From the NCBI RefSeq assembly GCF_016834655.1, contig NZ_JAENHP010000029.1, positions 59,129 to 123,128 on the forward strand: DNA of 64,000 bases. The letters run 5' to 3'. Both the position numbers and the translations under genes were made by a program. The notes beneath the pieces are model-generated. The model made no database searches. It saw only the letters and a list, made by a program, of their open reading frames with translations, and was not told where the DNA came from. Shown here piece by piece: positions 52,115-60,928 of this stretch (its first letter is position 1; every line of letters starts with the position of its first letter). The DNA is from Paractinoplanes ovalisporus. GTDB lineage: Bacteria; Actinomycetota; Actinomycetes; Mycobacteriales; Micromonosporaceae.

Positions 52115-52166
52115 TTCTACTTGAGGTAGACCAGCCCGTCTTCTACTTGAGGTAGACCAGCCCGTC
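52115..52166 (-). repeat. 26-bp perfect tandem duplication across a stop codon
   Basis: The same 26 bp (beginning TTCTACTTGAGGTAGACCAG on the plus strand) occur at 52115-52140 and 52141-52166. On the minus strand they encode the last residues LVYLK and the stop of the amidase gene. The second unit is the true C-terminus; the first is an out-of-frame copy just beyond the stop (26 is not a multiple of three). Confidence 0.95.
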
Positions 52167-54326
52167 GAGCGCCACGCCCGGACGTCCCGCGGTGCCCTCG
52201 ACCACGACCCGAACGGTGTGCTCGCCGCTGCCCGCCCACGACCGCGACCAGACCACCTGACGCGGCGCCGACGACGCCGAGCGCAGGTCGACCATGCCCT
52301 GCGGCCGCCCGTCGAGGAACACCCCGACCCGTCCCGCCCGCGGGCCCTTGCTGAGGACCAGCGCGGCCGAGGTGCCGCTGAACGTCCAGCTCGCGCTGGC
52401 TCCCCGGGTGCTGCCACCGACGGCGGTTCCACCCAGATAGCCCCCGTTGCGCAGGGCGGCCCAGCTTCCGGTGCGGCGGGCCGAGGCCTCCGAGACCACC
52501 CACGGCGTACGGGTGATGGTCGCGCTCGCGGCATTGCCGGCCCGGTCGATCGCCCGCACGGTGAACGGGGTGGCCCGGTTGGGCGGCGCCGCCACATCCC
52601 GGCTGCGGGAAGTCGTGCCCAGGTTGACCGCCAGCGGCCGGGTCAGGCCGACCGAGCCCAGCGCGACGCCGTCGCCCACGGTCCAGCGCAGCCGCAGCGG
52701 CACGGCCCCGGAGCTGATCGTGCCCGGCCGCAGCGCCAGGGCCGGCTTGGCCGCGAACACCGGCGAGTCCGCGTCGACGATGACCCGGCTGCTCACCGTG
52801 GTCGAGCGGCCGGACAGGTGCATGGCCCGCACGGTGAGCGTGTGGCTGCCCGGGGTCAGGCGCAGGCGGGTGGTGCGGTGGCCGCCGGGCGCCGCCACCC
52901 GGAGCACGCCGTCGACCCACACCTCGAACCGGTTGATCAGCGCGGACGGGGTGCCGGTGGTCCAGACCGGCTGGATCAGGCCCTTGGTGAAATAGCGCCG
53001 GGCCGAGAGTGCGGTGCCGCCGATGCGCAGCACGTGCAGGCCGGCCGGGGCGCCACCGGCGATCGCCCGGATCGACGGGAGCTGGGCATAGAGGGCGTTG
53101 CCGGGGCAGGCGGTGAGGCCGGCGTCGCGGTGGCCGGCGATGCGCCACAGCGCGGCCCGTTGACCCTTGGGGAAGCGGTTGCCGCCGCCCGAGGTGAGCA
53201 CGACGCGGCCGTTCGGGGCATTCCCGTACGCACCCAGCTTGTACGCGGCCACGGCGGCGATCACGGTCTTGACCCTCGGTGTGACCCCGTGCCCGGCGTA
53301 GTTGCCGATCACGGCGATCGAGCTGGCGTCGGCGTTGAAGCCCATGGTGTGCGCGCCCAGCACGGTCCGCCCGACCCCGCCGCGGCGGCCCTCGAAGACG
53401 GTGCCGCACTTGTCGATCAGGAAGTTGTAGCCGACGTCGTCCCAGCCGCGGCTGCGCACCTGGTAGGCCTGGATGCCGCGGACGATGCCGGCCGACTGGG
53501 CGCAGCTGTAGCCGTTGCCGGTCGCGGTGTGGTGCACGAAGAAGACCTGGGTGGGGCCGGTGTACTCGGCCACGCCCTTGACGATCGACTCGTTGGCCCG
53601 CCAGCCGGCCCGCGTCACCATGCGGGGAACCGGCCGCGCGGGCAGTGGCACCGCCGACTTGGGCGCCGCCCGCCGGCCCAGAACCCCGGCCCCGATCGCC
53701 CGCGCCGACTCCTCGCGCGCGCCTTCTCCCTGCGCGCCCGTGCTTTCCGGCCGCGCGTTCTTCTCCCGCGCGCCGCCATCGAGCGTGCCCGTGCCTTCCG
53801 CTCGCGCGCTCTCCCGTGCGCCGCCTCCGAGCCTGCCCTCGCGCGTGCTTTCCGCCCGCGCGTCAGCTTTTTCCTTCGCTTGCGGGGGGCCTTCCTCCGC
53901 GTCCGGGTTGATCAGGTCGACCCGCAGGCCGCGCGGGAGCGGGTGGCGGGCGCCGAGCACGCGGGCCTCGATCCCGTCCGAGGGGCCCACCCACAGCGGA
54001 TCGGACGAGCCCCGTAAGTCATGGGGAGCGCGACCGTCGGTCTCCAGCGTCTGCCAGGGGGTCCACCGGGCCGAGCCGACGGCCCGCGTGCGCACCTGGA
54101 CGACGCCGTCGAGGCTCGCCCGCGGGTCGGCCCACGTCACGCCGACCAGGCTGAACGGGCTGATCGTGGACCGGCCGGCCACCTCGCCGAGATCAACCGT
54201 CTGCAGGGCCGGCGCGGCGGTCCGGACCGGCTGCGGTCCGGCCGCTCCCGCGGGCACGCTGCCGGTTCCGGCGAGCATCGCCAGCAGTCCCGAGGCAGCC
54301 AGAAGTTTCGTCCGATTCCGGTGCAC
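52143..54326 (-). CDS. secreted PGRP-type N-acetylmuramoyl-L-alanine amidase
   Basis: The 727-residue protein has a signal peptide (RTKLLAASGLLAMLAGTGSV, cleavage near GAAG) and a beta-rich N-terminal domain. A charged linker (about 150-220) is made of degenerate GGARE.AR..GTG units. The PGRP/amidase_2 domain (about 240-400) has zinc ligands FVHHTATG, GHRDAGL and CPGN, plus the DDVGYNFLIDKCGTVFEGR core. The C-terminal region of about 330 residues holds Ig-like repeats (VWVDGVLRVAAPGGH, VRAIDRAGNAASATITRTPW). It should cleave the MurNAc-L-Ala bond of peptidoglycan outside the cell. The GTG at 54326 follows GGGGGG. The terminus is duplicated (see 52115). Confidence 0.92.
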   Translation of the reverse strand: MHRNRTKLLAASGLLAMLAGTGSVPAGAAGPQPVRTAAPALQTVDLGEVAGRSTISPFSLVGVTWADPRASLDGVVQVRTRAVGSARWTPWQTLETDGRAPHDLRGSSDPLWVGPSDGIEARVLGARHPLPRGLRVDLINPDAEEGPPQAKEKADARAESTREGRLGGGARESARAEGTGTLDGGAREKNARPESTGAQGEGAREESARAIGAGVLGRRAAPKSAVPLPARPVPRMVTRAGWRANESIVKGVAEYTGPTQVFFVHHTATGNGYSCAQSAGIVRGIQAYQVRSRGWDDVGYNFLIDKCGTVFEGRRGGVGRTVLGAHTMGFNADASSIAVIGNYAGHGVTPRVKTVIAAVAAYKLGAYGNAPNGRVVLTSGGGNRFPKGQRAALWRIAGHRDAGLTACPGNALYAQLPSIRAIAGGAPAGLHVLRIGGTALSARRYFTKGLIQPVWTTGTPSALINRFEVWVDGVLRVAAPGGHRTTRLRLTPGSHTLTVRAMHLSGRSTTVSSRVIVDADSPVFAAKPALALRPGTISSGAVPLRLRWTVGDGVALGSVGLTRPLAVNLGTTSRSRDVAAPPNRATPFTVRAIDRAGNAASATITRTPWVVSEASARRTGSWAALRNGGYLGGTAVGGSTRGASASWTFSGTSAALVLSKGPRAGRVGVFLDGRPQGMVDLRSASSAPRQVVWSRSWAGSGEHTVRVVVEGTAGRPGVALDGLVYLK

Positions 54327-54477
54327 GTGTCCCCCCGTGGTCCTGGTTGATCGGCCAAGTGACACCTTCGCCGCCGCAGGGACCGGACGTCCGGCGAATC
54401 CAGAACTAGGACGGACAATCCGTCGAAAATCGTGAGATCCCGTCCGAACGTCCGGCGTGTCGGACTTTTAAGAAGCC

Positions 54478-56790
54478 GTGTCGCGCCGCCGATGGAAGGG
54501 CGTGACCAGTTCCGACGCCGGCGCCGCGGCGCTTTCCCGTACGGGTCGGCGCGGCTTTGTTCTGCATATAGCGCTGGCGCTGCCGCTGCTCGTGGTTCAG
54601 GCGGCCGGCCCGGTATGGGCGCAGCAGGTGGCGATCGTCCTGATCGTCGTGCTCGGTCTCGTCGGGCTGCGGGTCGGCCCGCGCCGCTTCCTGCCGCCCG
54701 AGGATCGCGCGCCGTGGCGCTGCATCGAGATCGGCGCCTATCTCTTCGTCGTCACCATGGCCATCCGCGTCATCTGGCCCAGCACGAACACGTCGCCGCC
54801 GACGATGCTGGTCCTCATCCCCGACGCGCTCGTCCTGCCCGCGTACCTCCTGATCGGGGCCGCCTTCGCCGGGATGCTGAAACGCCGGCGTGCGGGCGAG
54901 GACGATCCGGCCCGGGTCGACGCCGTGCTGGTCGGCCTGGCCGCGGCCTTGCTGGTCTGGACCTTCGTGCTGGAACCGGCGCTGGCCGGCTCGGGGATGA
55001 GCCCGCTCCGGGTGGTCGACGCGCTGTTCTCGATCTTCGACGTGGTGCTGCTCGTGCTGGTCGCCCAGCTGCTGCTGGCCGGTGGCGCCCGCCAGCCCGC
55101 CATGTGGCTGTTGATCATCGCGTCCAGCGGCATGTTCCTCGGCGACACCTACTACACGCTGCGCAACGCCGAGCTGATCGACATGTCGACCCACGTCCTC
55201 GACATGATCTCCATGGTGATGTTCGTGGCCGTTCCGGCGGCGGCGATGCACCCGTCGATGCGGACGCTCACCGAGCCGCAGCACATCGTCGTCCGCGACC
55301 TGAGCCGTCGCCGGCTGGCACTGATCGCCCTCGTGGTCTCGGTGCCGACCGCGGTGACCTCGATGATGCCGGCCGGTGGCCTGGCCAACGACCTGATCCG
55401 TACGGCGTTGAGCGTGCTGCTGATGCTGGCCGTGCTGGCCCGGGTGGTGCGCTCCAACAACTCCCGGGCGCGGGCCGAACGGGCCAGCCGCCGCCGCGCC
55501 ACCCACGACGCGCTGACCGACCTGCCCAACCGCGAGCTGCTCTCCGAGACGGTCAGCGAGTGGGGCGATCGGGTGACCGGGGAGAACCTCGAGATCAGCC
55601 TGCTCTTCATCGACCTCGACCGGTTCAAGCACGTCAACGACCGGTGGGGTCACGAGGTCGGCGACGAGCTGCTGTGCGCGGTCGCCGACCGGCTCTCGGC
55701 CCAGGTGCGCGACGAGGACCTGGTCTGCCGGATCGGCGGCGACGAGTTCGTGATCGCGCTGGCCAGCCCGTCGCATCTGCGCCTGGCCGAGTCGCTGGCC
55801 GACCGGCTGCTCGAGGAGTTCGCCCGCCCGTTCCCGCTGTCGGTCGGCGACGTGGTCGTCTCGGCGTCGATCGGCCTGGCCAAGTCGCACGGCGGCGCGC
55901 ACGCGCTCGAGCTGATCCGCGACGCCGACACCGCGATGTACAAGGCCAAGGGCTCGGGCCGCAACGCCGTGGCCCTGTTCGACTCGTCGCTGCGCGAGAA
56001 GGTGCGCGACCGGGTCAACCTGGAGCAGGCGCTGCGCGGGGCCGGCGAACGTGGGGAGCTGGCCGTGCACTTCCAGCCGATCATCGACGTCGCCTCGGGC
56101 GAGCTGGACGGCTTCGAGGCCCTGATGCGCTGGGAATCCCCGACGCTCGGCTTTGTCAGCCCGATGGAGTTCATCCCGGTCGCCGAGGAGACCGGCATGA
56201 TCGTCGAGATGGGGGAGTGGCTGCTGCGCGAGTCCGCCCGTCAGCTCGTCGAGTGGTCGCTGGAACGCGGCCCCGAGGCCCGGCCCCTGCACGTGTCGGT
56301 GAACGTGGCCGTCCGCCAGCTGCGCGACGGTTCCCTGGTCCGCGTCGTCGACGAGGTGCTGCGCGACACCGGGCTGCCGCCGTCCGCGCTGTGGCTGGAG
56401 ATCACCGAGTCCGGCGTCATGGAGAACATCGAGGCCGCCCTGCTGACGCTGAACGCGTTGCACGCCCTGGGGGTGACCCTGTGCATCGACGACTTCGGCA
56501 CCGGTTACTCGTCGCTCAGCTATCTGCAGCGCCTCCCGGTCGGCATCGTGAAGATCGACCGCTCGTTCGTCATGCGGATCGGCGACGGCACCAACGAGCC
56601 CATCGTCCGGGCCGTGCTGGCCATGACCCACGCGATGGGCCACCGGGTGGTGGCCGAGGGCGTGGAGACCCCCGAGCAGCGCGACTGGCTGCGTAACCAG
56701 GGCTGCGACATGATCCAGGGCTGGCTCTACGGCAAGGCCGACCGCCCGGCCAACCTGACGCACTGGATCACCCCGCACGTCACCGCCTGA
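54478..56790 (+). CDS. membrane GGDEF-EAL protein (diguanylate cyclase/phosphodiesterase)
   Basis: The 770-residue protein has eight or so N-terminal transmembrane helices (residues 27-325, ALPLLVVQAAGPVWAQQVAI, then ALVVSVPTAVTSMMPA), a GGDEF domain (about 345-500, DALTDLPNRELLS, RIGGDEFVIAL with an intact GGDEF motif) and an EAL domain (about 515-765, FEALMRW, ITESGVMENIE, CIDDFGTGYSSL, EGVETPEQRDWL). Both active-site motifs are intact, so it could make or degrade c-di-GMP. The GTG at 54478 lies at a poor ribosome site; an internal GTG at 54502 is an alternative. Repeats follow the stop (see 56776). Confidence 0.92.
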   Translation: MSRRRWKGVTSSDAGAAALSRTGRRGFVLHIALALPLLVVQAAGPVWAQQVAIVLIVVLGLVGLRVGPRRFLPPEDRAPWRCIEIGAYLFVVTMAIRVIWPSTNTSPPTMLVLIPDALVLPAYLLIGAAFAGMLKRRRAGEDDPARVDAVLVGLAAALLVWTFVLEPALAGSGMSPLRVVDALFSIFDVVLLVLVAQLLLAGGARQPAMWLLIIASSGMFLGDTYYTLRNAELIDMSTHVLDMISMVMFVAVPAAAMHPSMRTLTEPQHIVVRDLSRRRLALIALVVSVPTAVTSMMPAGGLANDLIRTALSVLLMLAVLARVVRSNNSRARAERASRRRATHDALTDLPNRELLSETVSEWGDRVTGENLEISLLFIDLDRFKHVNDRWGHEVGDELLCAVADRLSAQVRDEDLVCRIGGDEFVIALASPSHLRLAESLADRLLEEFARPFPLSVGDVVVSASIGLAKSHGGAHALELIRDADTAMYKAKGSGRNAVALFDSSLREKVRDRVNLEQALRGAGERGELAVHFQPIIDVASGELDGFEALMRWESPTLGFVSPMEFIPVAEETGMIVEMGEWLLRESARQLVEWSLERGPEARPLHVSVNVAVRQLRDGSLVRVVDEVLRDTGLPPSALWLEITESGVMENIEAALLTLNALHALGVTLCIDDFGTGYSSLSYLQRLPVGIVKIDRSFVMRIGDGTNEPIVRAVLAMTHAMGHRVVAEGVETPEQRDWLRNQGCDMIQGWLYGKADRPANLTHWITPHVTA

Positions 56791-56956
56791 CCGCGCGGAC
56801 GCCCCCGCACGTCACTGCCTGATCGCGGGGACCACCTCGCCCGTCGCCGCCTGATCGCGTGGACGAGCCCGTACGCCACCGCCTGGCGCGGGCCACCTCG
56901 CACGTCACCGCCTGACCGCGCGGGCCACCTCGCTCGTCACCGCCTGATCGCGCCGG
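56776..56956. repeat. six tandem copies (32 bp) of a gene's terminal codons
   Basis: Units start at 56776, 56808, 56840, 56872, 56901 and 56933 (periods 32, 32, 32, 29, 32). The first is the coding end HVTA plus TGA of the GGDEF-EAL gene; each later unit repeats about CACGTCACCGCCTGA and a C/G-rich tail, with CCGCCTGA kept in all but one. The block fills the gap before the operators of the TetR gene. Confidence 0.93.
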
Positions 56957-56970
56957 CCGCCCTGACTATC

Positions 56971-57042
56971 CGGAAAAGCTTTCCGATTCTCTTGCGCATG
57001 TGTGCGGGCGCGCGTAGCGTCGGGAAGCGGAAAAGCTTTCCG
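56971..57042 (+). promoter_or_regulatory. promoter flanked by twin palindromic operators
   Basis: CGGAAAAGCTTTCCG (CGGAAA-AGC-TTTCCG) occurs identically at 56971-56985 and 57028-57042, centres 57 bp apart. Between them TTGCGC (56992-56997), a 17-bp spacer and TAGCGT (57015-57020) form the -35 and -10 of the TetR/aldo-keto reductase operon. A TetR dimer on each site would enclose the promoter. Confidence 0.75.
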
Positions 57043-57062
57043 GATAAGTTCTGAGGTGGATC

Positions 57063-57629
57063 GTGACGCAGCGTCGGGTTCGGGTGGATGCCCAGCGCAA
57101 CATGGACGCGCTGCTCGGGGCCGCTCTCACGGTCTTCATGAGCTCGGGCGTCGACGCGCCGGCCAAGGAGATCGCCGACTTGGCCGGGGTCGGCGTCGGC
57201 ACGCTCTACCGGCACTTCCCGCAGCGCTCCGACCTGATCGTGGCCGTGCTCGAGCACGAGATCGACGCCGTCGCCGAGCGGGCGCCCGCGCTGGTCGCCG
57301 ACCACGAGCCCGCCGCTGCGCTCCGGGAGTGGTTCCGGGCGTACGTGGAACTGCTGGCGACCAAGCCCGGGTTCGCCTCGGCCCTGCATTCCGGGGATCC
57401 GGCGTACGCGGCCCTGCCCGGTTATTTCCTGCGGCGCCTCGGGCCCGCCCTGCAGACGCTGCTCGACCACGCCGCCGACGGGATCCGGTCCGATGTCGGC
57501 GCCGAAGACCTGCTTCACGCCGTTGCTCTGCTCTGCCAGTCCGTCTCGGGCCAGGGACGCGCCTACACCGATCGGATGGTCGGCGTGCTGCTCGACGGGC
57601 TCACCCGCGAATCCAAGGGGAAACCATGA
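57063..57629 (+). CDS. TetR-family regulator, first gene of an aldo-keto reductase operon
   Basis: The 188-residue protein has a helix-turn-helix at about residues 34-56 (PAKEIADLAGVGVGTLYRHF) and a helical effector domain. The GTG start follows GAGG. It probably represses itself and the reductase through the twin sites at 56971. Its stop overlaps the reductase ATG as ATGA, so the two are co-translated. Confidence 0.93.
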   Translation: MTQRRVRVDAQRNMDALLGAALTVFMSSGVDAPAKEIADLAGVGVGTLYRHFPQRSDLIVAVLEHEIDAVAERAPALVADHEPAAALREWFRAYVELLATKPGFASALHSGDPAYAALPGYFLRRLGPALQTLLDHAADGIRSDVGAEDLLHAVALLCQSVSGQGRAYTDRMVGVLLDGLTRESKGKP

Positions 57630-58660
57630 ACTACCGCAGTCTCGGCCGTACGGGAATCAAGGTCAGCCCGTACGCGCTCGGCGCCATGATGTTCGGCTCG
57701 GCCATGGGGGTCGGGAACGCCGACCACGGCGACGCGATCCGGATCATCCACCGGGCGCTCGACGCCGGCATCAACTTCATCGACACCTCCGACGTCTACT
57801 CGTACGGCGAGTCCGAGGAGATCGTCGGCCAGGCGATCGAGGGCCGCCGCGACCAGGTGGTGGTCGCCACCAAGTTCGGCCGGCCGATGGGTCAGGAGCC
57901 GAACCGGCAGGGCGCCTCGCGGCGCTGGATCATGCAGGCGGTCGAGGGGTCGCTGCGCCGCCTGCGCACCGACTACATCGACGTCTATCAGATCCACCGG
58001 CTCGACCCCGACACCGACATGGAGGAGACCCTGTCCGCGCTCACCGACCTGGTGCGCAGCGGCAAGGTGCGGGCGATCGGCTCGTCCGGCACACCGGCGT
58101 CCGACATCGTCGAGGCCCAGTGGCTGGCCGAGCGGCGCGGGCTGGAACGGTTCCGCACCGAGCAGCCGCCGTACTCGATCCTCAACCGCGGCATCGAACG
58201 GGACGTGCTGCCGGTCGCGCAGAAGTACGGGATGGGAACGCTCGTCTGGGGCCCGCTGGGCCAGGGCACGCTGACCGGCCGCATCCGCAAGGGCCAGGAG
58301 ACCGACCTGCGTCGCACCCGCTTCTTCAAACACGTCTCGGACGAGCGCCGGGTCGAGGTCGTCGAGAAGCTGGTTCCGCTCGCGGCCGAGGCCGGCCTGC
58401 CGCTGACCCACCTGGCGATCGCCTTCGTGATCGCGCATCCGGGCGTGACCAGCGCCCTGCTCGGCGCGCGCACCATGGAGCAGCTGGACGACCTGCTGGC
58501 CGGCGCCGAGGTCACGCTGGGAGAAGACCTGCTCGACCGGATCGACGAGATCGTTCCGCCCGGCACCGACGTCGGCGCCCTCGACCAGGCCTACGTGCCC
58601 CCGGCCGTGCAGCTGACGTCCCGGCGCCGCCGCCCGGCTCTGGAACGCGCGGCCGCCTGA
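57626..58660 (+). CDS. aldo-keto reductase
   Basis: The 344-residue (alpha/beta)8 oxidoreductase has the AKR signatures NFIDTSDVYSYGESEEIVG (catalytic Asp and Tyr), Lys in VVATKFGRPMG, and DYIDVYQIHRLDPDTDMEET with the active-site His. The IHRLDPDTD and GTLVWGPLGQGTLTGR segments match the YakC/pyridoxal-reductase-like branch. It reduces aldehydes or ketones with NADPH in the cytoplasm. Regulation by the overlapping TetR gene is likely. The 3' end is the first unit of a 30-bp tandem repeat. Confidence 0.94.
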   Translation: MNYRSLGRTGIKVSPYALGAMMFGSAMGVGNADHGDAIRIIHRALDAGINFIDTSDVYSYGESEEIVGQAIEGRRDQVVVATKFGRPMGQEPNRQGASRRWIMQAVEGSLRRLRTDYIDVYQIHRLDPDTDMEETLSALTDLVRSGKVRAIGSSGTPASDIVEAQWLAERRGLERFRTEQPPYSILNRGIERDVLPVAQKYGMGTLVWGPLGQGTLTGRIRKGQETDLRRTRFFKHVSDERRVEVVEKLVPLAAEAGLPLTHLAIAFVIAHPGVTSALLGARTMEQLDDLLAGAEVTLGEDLLDRIDEIVPPGTDVGALDQAYVPPAVQLTSRRRRPALERAAA

Positions 58661-58732
58661 CACATCGCTCCCGAACGCGTGACTGCCTGACGCCTGGCCC
58701 CGGAACGCGCGGCTGCCTAGCGTCTTGCTCCC
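58642..58732. repeat. three 30-bp copies of a gene's terminal codons, stop included
   Basis: Units start at 58642, 58672 and 58702. The period is a multiple of three, so the copies stay in frame and read ERAAA-stop, ERVTA-stop, ERAAA-stop (TGA, TGA, TAG). The first is the true end of the aldo-keto reductase gene. The block reaches the stop of the convergent monooxygenase gene. Confidence 0.92.
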
Positions 58733-58754
58733 ACCGTCGGCTGCGAGACCAGCG

Positions 58755-59963
58755 CTAAGGGACCAGGGCCGGGTACGGCTTGAGGTCGATCGCCTCGGCC
58801 TTGCCGAACTGCCGGGCCAGCAGCTGCTTCATCGGCCACCGGCCCATCGAGTTCATCGACGCCGCCCGCAAGCGGATCGCCAGGCGTGAACCGGGGGCGA
58901 AACCGGCCATGCCGCCGGGCGGGAGCCGGGTTCCGTCGGCCACGTACGCGGCCATGGTCGCCTGGTAGGCGGCGAACGCGGCCTCGGGCGAGGTCGCCTC
59001 GGCCAGCTCGCCGGCCAGCACGTACGCCCCGACCAGGGACAGGCTCGTGCCCAGCCCGGCCAGCGGCGACCCGCAGTATCCGGCGTCGCCCAGCAGCACC
59101 ACCCGGCCCCGGGCCCAGCGCTCGACCCGAACCTGGTCGATCGAGTCGAAATAGAAGTCTCCGGCGCCGGGCATGGCGGCCAGGAACGACGGCACCCGCC
59201 AGCCAACGCCGGCGAACCGCTCGGCCAGCAGCCGCTGCTGGGCGGCCCGGTCGAGACGGCCGTGCCGCTGGGACGTCCGGAAGCTCAGGCTGGCCTTGGC
59301 GGTGCCCCCGCGCTCGGGCCGCACGCCCGCGACCCGGCCGCCGGGCGCGTTGAACATCAGGAACCAGTTCGCCAGATCGCCGGGGTCCGGCACGGTGAAG
59401 TAGGCGCCGTAACCGCCCAGCGGCCGTACGTAACTCGCCTCGGGCCCGAAGGCGAGCGCCCGCACTCCGGAGTGGACACCGTCGGCGCCGACGACGATGT
59501 CGAAGCGTTCGGTGCCGCCGCTCGCGAACGTCACGTCGACCCCGTCGCCGTCCGGGCGCAGACCCGTGACGCGGTCGCCGAAGCGGTAGGCGGTCGTGGT
59601 GGCGGTGGCGTCGAGCAGGATGCGGGACAGGTCGCCGCGGGCGATCTCGATCTCGGCCACGATGCCCTCGCCGCCGAACAGCCCGGCCGGCATCGCCGCC
59701 ATCCGCCGGCCACGGGCGTCGACCAGCGCGATGCCCCGCTCGTCGACCCGGCTGTCCACGATGGCCGGCATCAGCCCCATCCGCTCGGCGACCCCGCGAG
59801 CCGCTCCTCGGATGTCGACCGCGTGGCCGCCGGGGCGCGGGCCGGGCGCCTTCTCGACGATCGTCACGTCGGCCCCCGACCGGGTCAGCCACCAGGCCAG
59901 GGCCGGGCCCGCGATGCCGCCGCCGGAGATGAGGACGCGTGGCTGCGTACGGTGTTCTCTCAT
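58755..59963 (-). CDS. FAD-dependent monooxygenase (PHBH/TetX-like)
   Basis: The 402-residue protein has the FAD dinucleotide motif SGGGIAGPALAWWLTRSG at residue 12, the DG motif DIVVGADGVHSGVRALA near 155 and the GD motif VVLLGDAGYCGSPLAGLGTSLSL near 285. The TetX/PgaE-type C-terminus lacks extra domains. It hydroxylates an aromatic or polycyclic compound with NAD(P)H and O2; the substrate is unknown. The ATG at 59963 lies next to a GTACTAG operator. It is divergent from the GntR-TetR regulator. Confidence 0.92.
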   Translation of the reverse strand: MREHRTQPRVLISGGGIAGPALAWWLTRSGADVTIVEKAPGPRPGGHAVDIRGAARGVAERMGLMPAIVDSRVDERGIALVDARGRRMAAMPAGLFGGEGIVAEIEIARGDLSRILLDATATTTAYRFGDRVTGLRPDGDGVDVTFASGGTERFDIVVGADGVHSGVRALAFGPEASYVRPLGGYGAYFTVPDPGDLANWFLMFNAPGGRVAGVRPERGGTAKASLSFRTSQRHGRLDRAAQQRLLAERFAGVGWRVPSFLAAMPGAGDFYFDSIDQVRVERWARGRVVLLGDAGYCGSPLAGLGTSLSLVGAYVLAGELAEATSPEAAFAAYQATMAAYVADGTRLPPGGMAGFAPGSRLAIRLRAASMNSMGRWPMKQLLARQFGKAEAIDLKPYPALVP

Positions 59964-60045
59964 GTACTAGGACGCTAGAAGCGACGCTTTCCGAGCGCAA
60001 AGTGCCCTAGTACGGTCGGGTCATGGCCGACGAGCGTACTAGTAC
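59964..60045. promoter_or_regulatory. three GTACTAG-type operators and two promoters
   Basis: GTACTAG occurs at 59964-59970, its inverse CTAGTAC at 60007-60013, and the full palindrome GTACTAGTAC at 60036-60045 inside the regulator's coding start. A TACGGT -10 (60011-60016) overlaps the middle site 6 nt before the ATG at 60023, and TAGCGT on the minus strand lies 8 nt before the monooxygenase ATG. ACTAGT-type sites fit a GntR-type operator. Confidence 0.7.
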
Positions 60046-60928
60046 GGACCCGCCCTATCGGCGGATCGTGGCGGAGGTGCGGCGCCGCATCGAGCGGGGT
60101 GAGCTGCGGCCGGGCGACCGGGTGCCGTCAGCCCGCGCCATCACCCGCGAGTGGGGCGTCGCGATCGCCACCGCCACCAAGGCCCACGCCACCCTGCGCG
60201 AAGAAGGGCTGACCGTCGCCCGGCCCGGCGTGGGCACGGTGGTCGCCGGTCCGGCGCCGCGCCGGGACCACGAACTGAGCCGGGACCGCATCGTGCGGAC
60301 CGCGATCGCGATCGCCGACGAGCACGGCCTGGCCGAGCTGACCATGCGGCGGCTCGCGGCCGGGCTCGGGGTGGCCACGATGGCGCTCTACCGGCACGTG
60401 CCGAGCCGCGACGAGCTGATCGTCGGCATGATCGACGTGGCCATCGGCGCGATCCGGTTGCCGCCGCGGCACCCGCCGAGCTGGCGCACCTGCCTCGAGC
60501 TGTGCGCCCGCGAGGAGTGGGCCGTCTTCCAGCGCCATCCGTGGCTGGGCCCCTCGATGTCGCTGACCCGCCCGCAGCTCGCGCCGAACGGCGTGCTGCT
60601 CACCGAGTGGGTGCTCGCCTCCTTCGACGGCACCGCGCTGACCGCCCACGAGCGGATGTACGTGCAGATCATGCTGTTCACGTTCGTACGGGGGCTCTCG
60701 ACCGCTCTGGAGATCGAGAACGAGGCTGTCCGTGAGACCGGGCTGACCAGCGAACAGTGGATGGAGACACAGGAGGGGTCGCTGGAGGGGATGATCGGCT
60801 CGGGGGCGCTGGAGCACTTCCGCGAGCTGACCGAGCACGGGTTCGACTTCGGGCTCGACCAGCTGTTCGAGTTCGGTCTGGCCCGCCTGCTCGACGGCCT
60901 CACGCTCTTCGTCGACGCGCGAGCCTGA
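60023..60928 (+). CDS. GntR-TetR double-HTH regulator
   Basis: The 301-residue protein has an N-terminal GntR winged helix (YRRIVAEVRRRIERGELRPG, DRVPSARAITREWGVAIATA, about 12-75) joined to a TetR-type helix-turn-helix (LAELTMRRLAAGLGVATMALYRHVP, about 108-132) and a TetR_C effector domain. It therefore carries two DNA-binding modules. The ATG at 60023 fits the -10 at 60011. It probably controls the divergent monooxygenase through the GTACTAG sites. A repeat block follows the stop (see 60908). Confidence 0.93.
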   Translation: MADERTSTDPPYRRIVAEVRRRIERGELRPGDRVPSARAITREWGVAIATATKAHATLREEGLTVARPGVGTVVAGPAPRRDHELSRDRIVRTAIAIADEHGLAELTMRRLAAGLGVATMALYRHVPSRDELIVGMIDVAIGAIRLPPRHPPSWRTCLELCAREEWAVFQRHPWLGPSMSLTRPQLAPNGVLLTEWVLASFDGTALTAHERMYVQIMLFTFVRGLSTALEIENEAVRETGLTSEQWMETQEGSLEGMIGSGALEHFRELTEHGFDFGLDQLFEFGLARLLDGLTLFVDARA

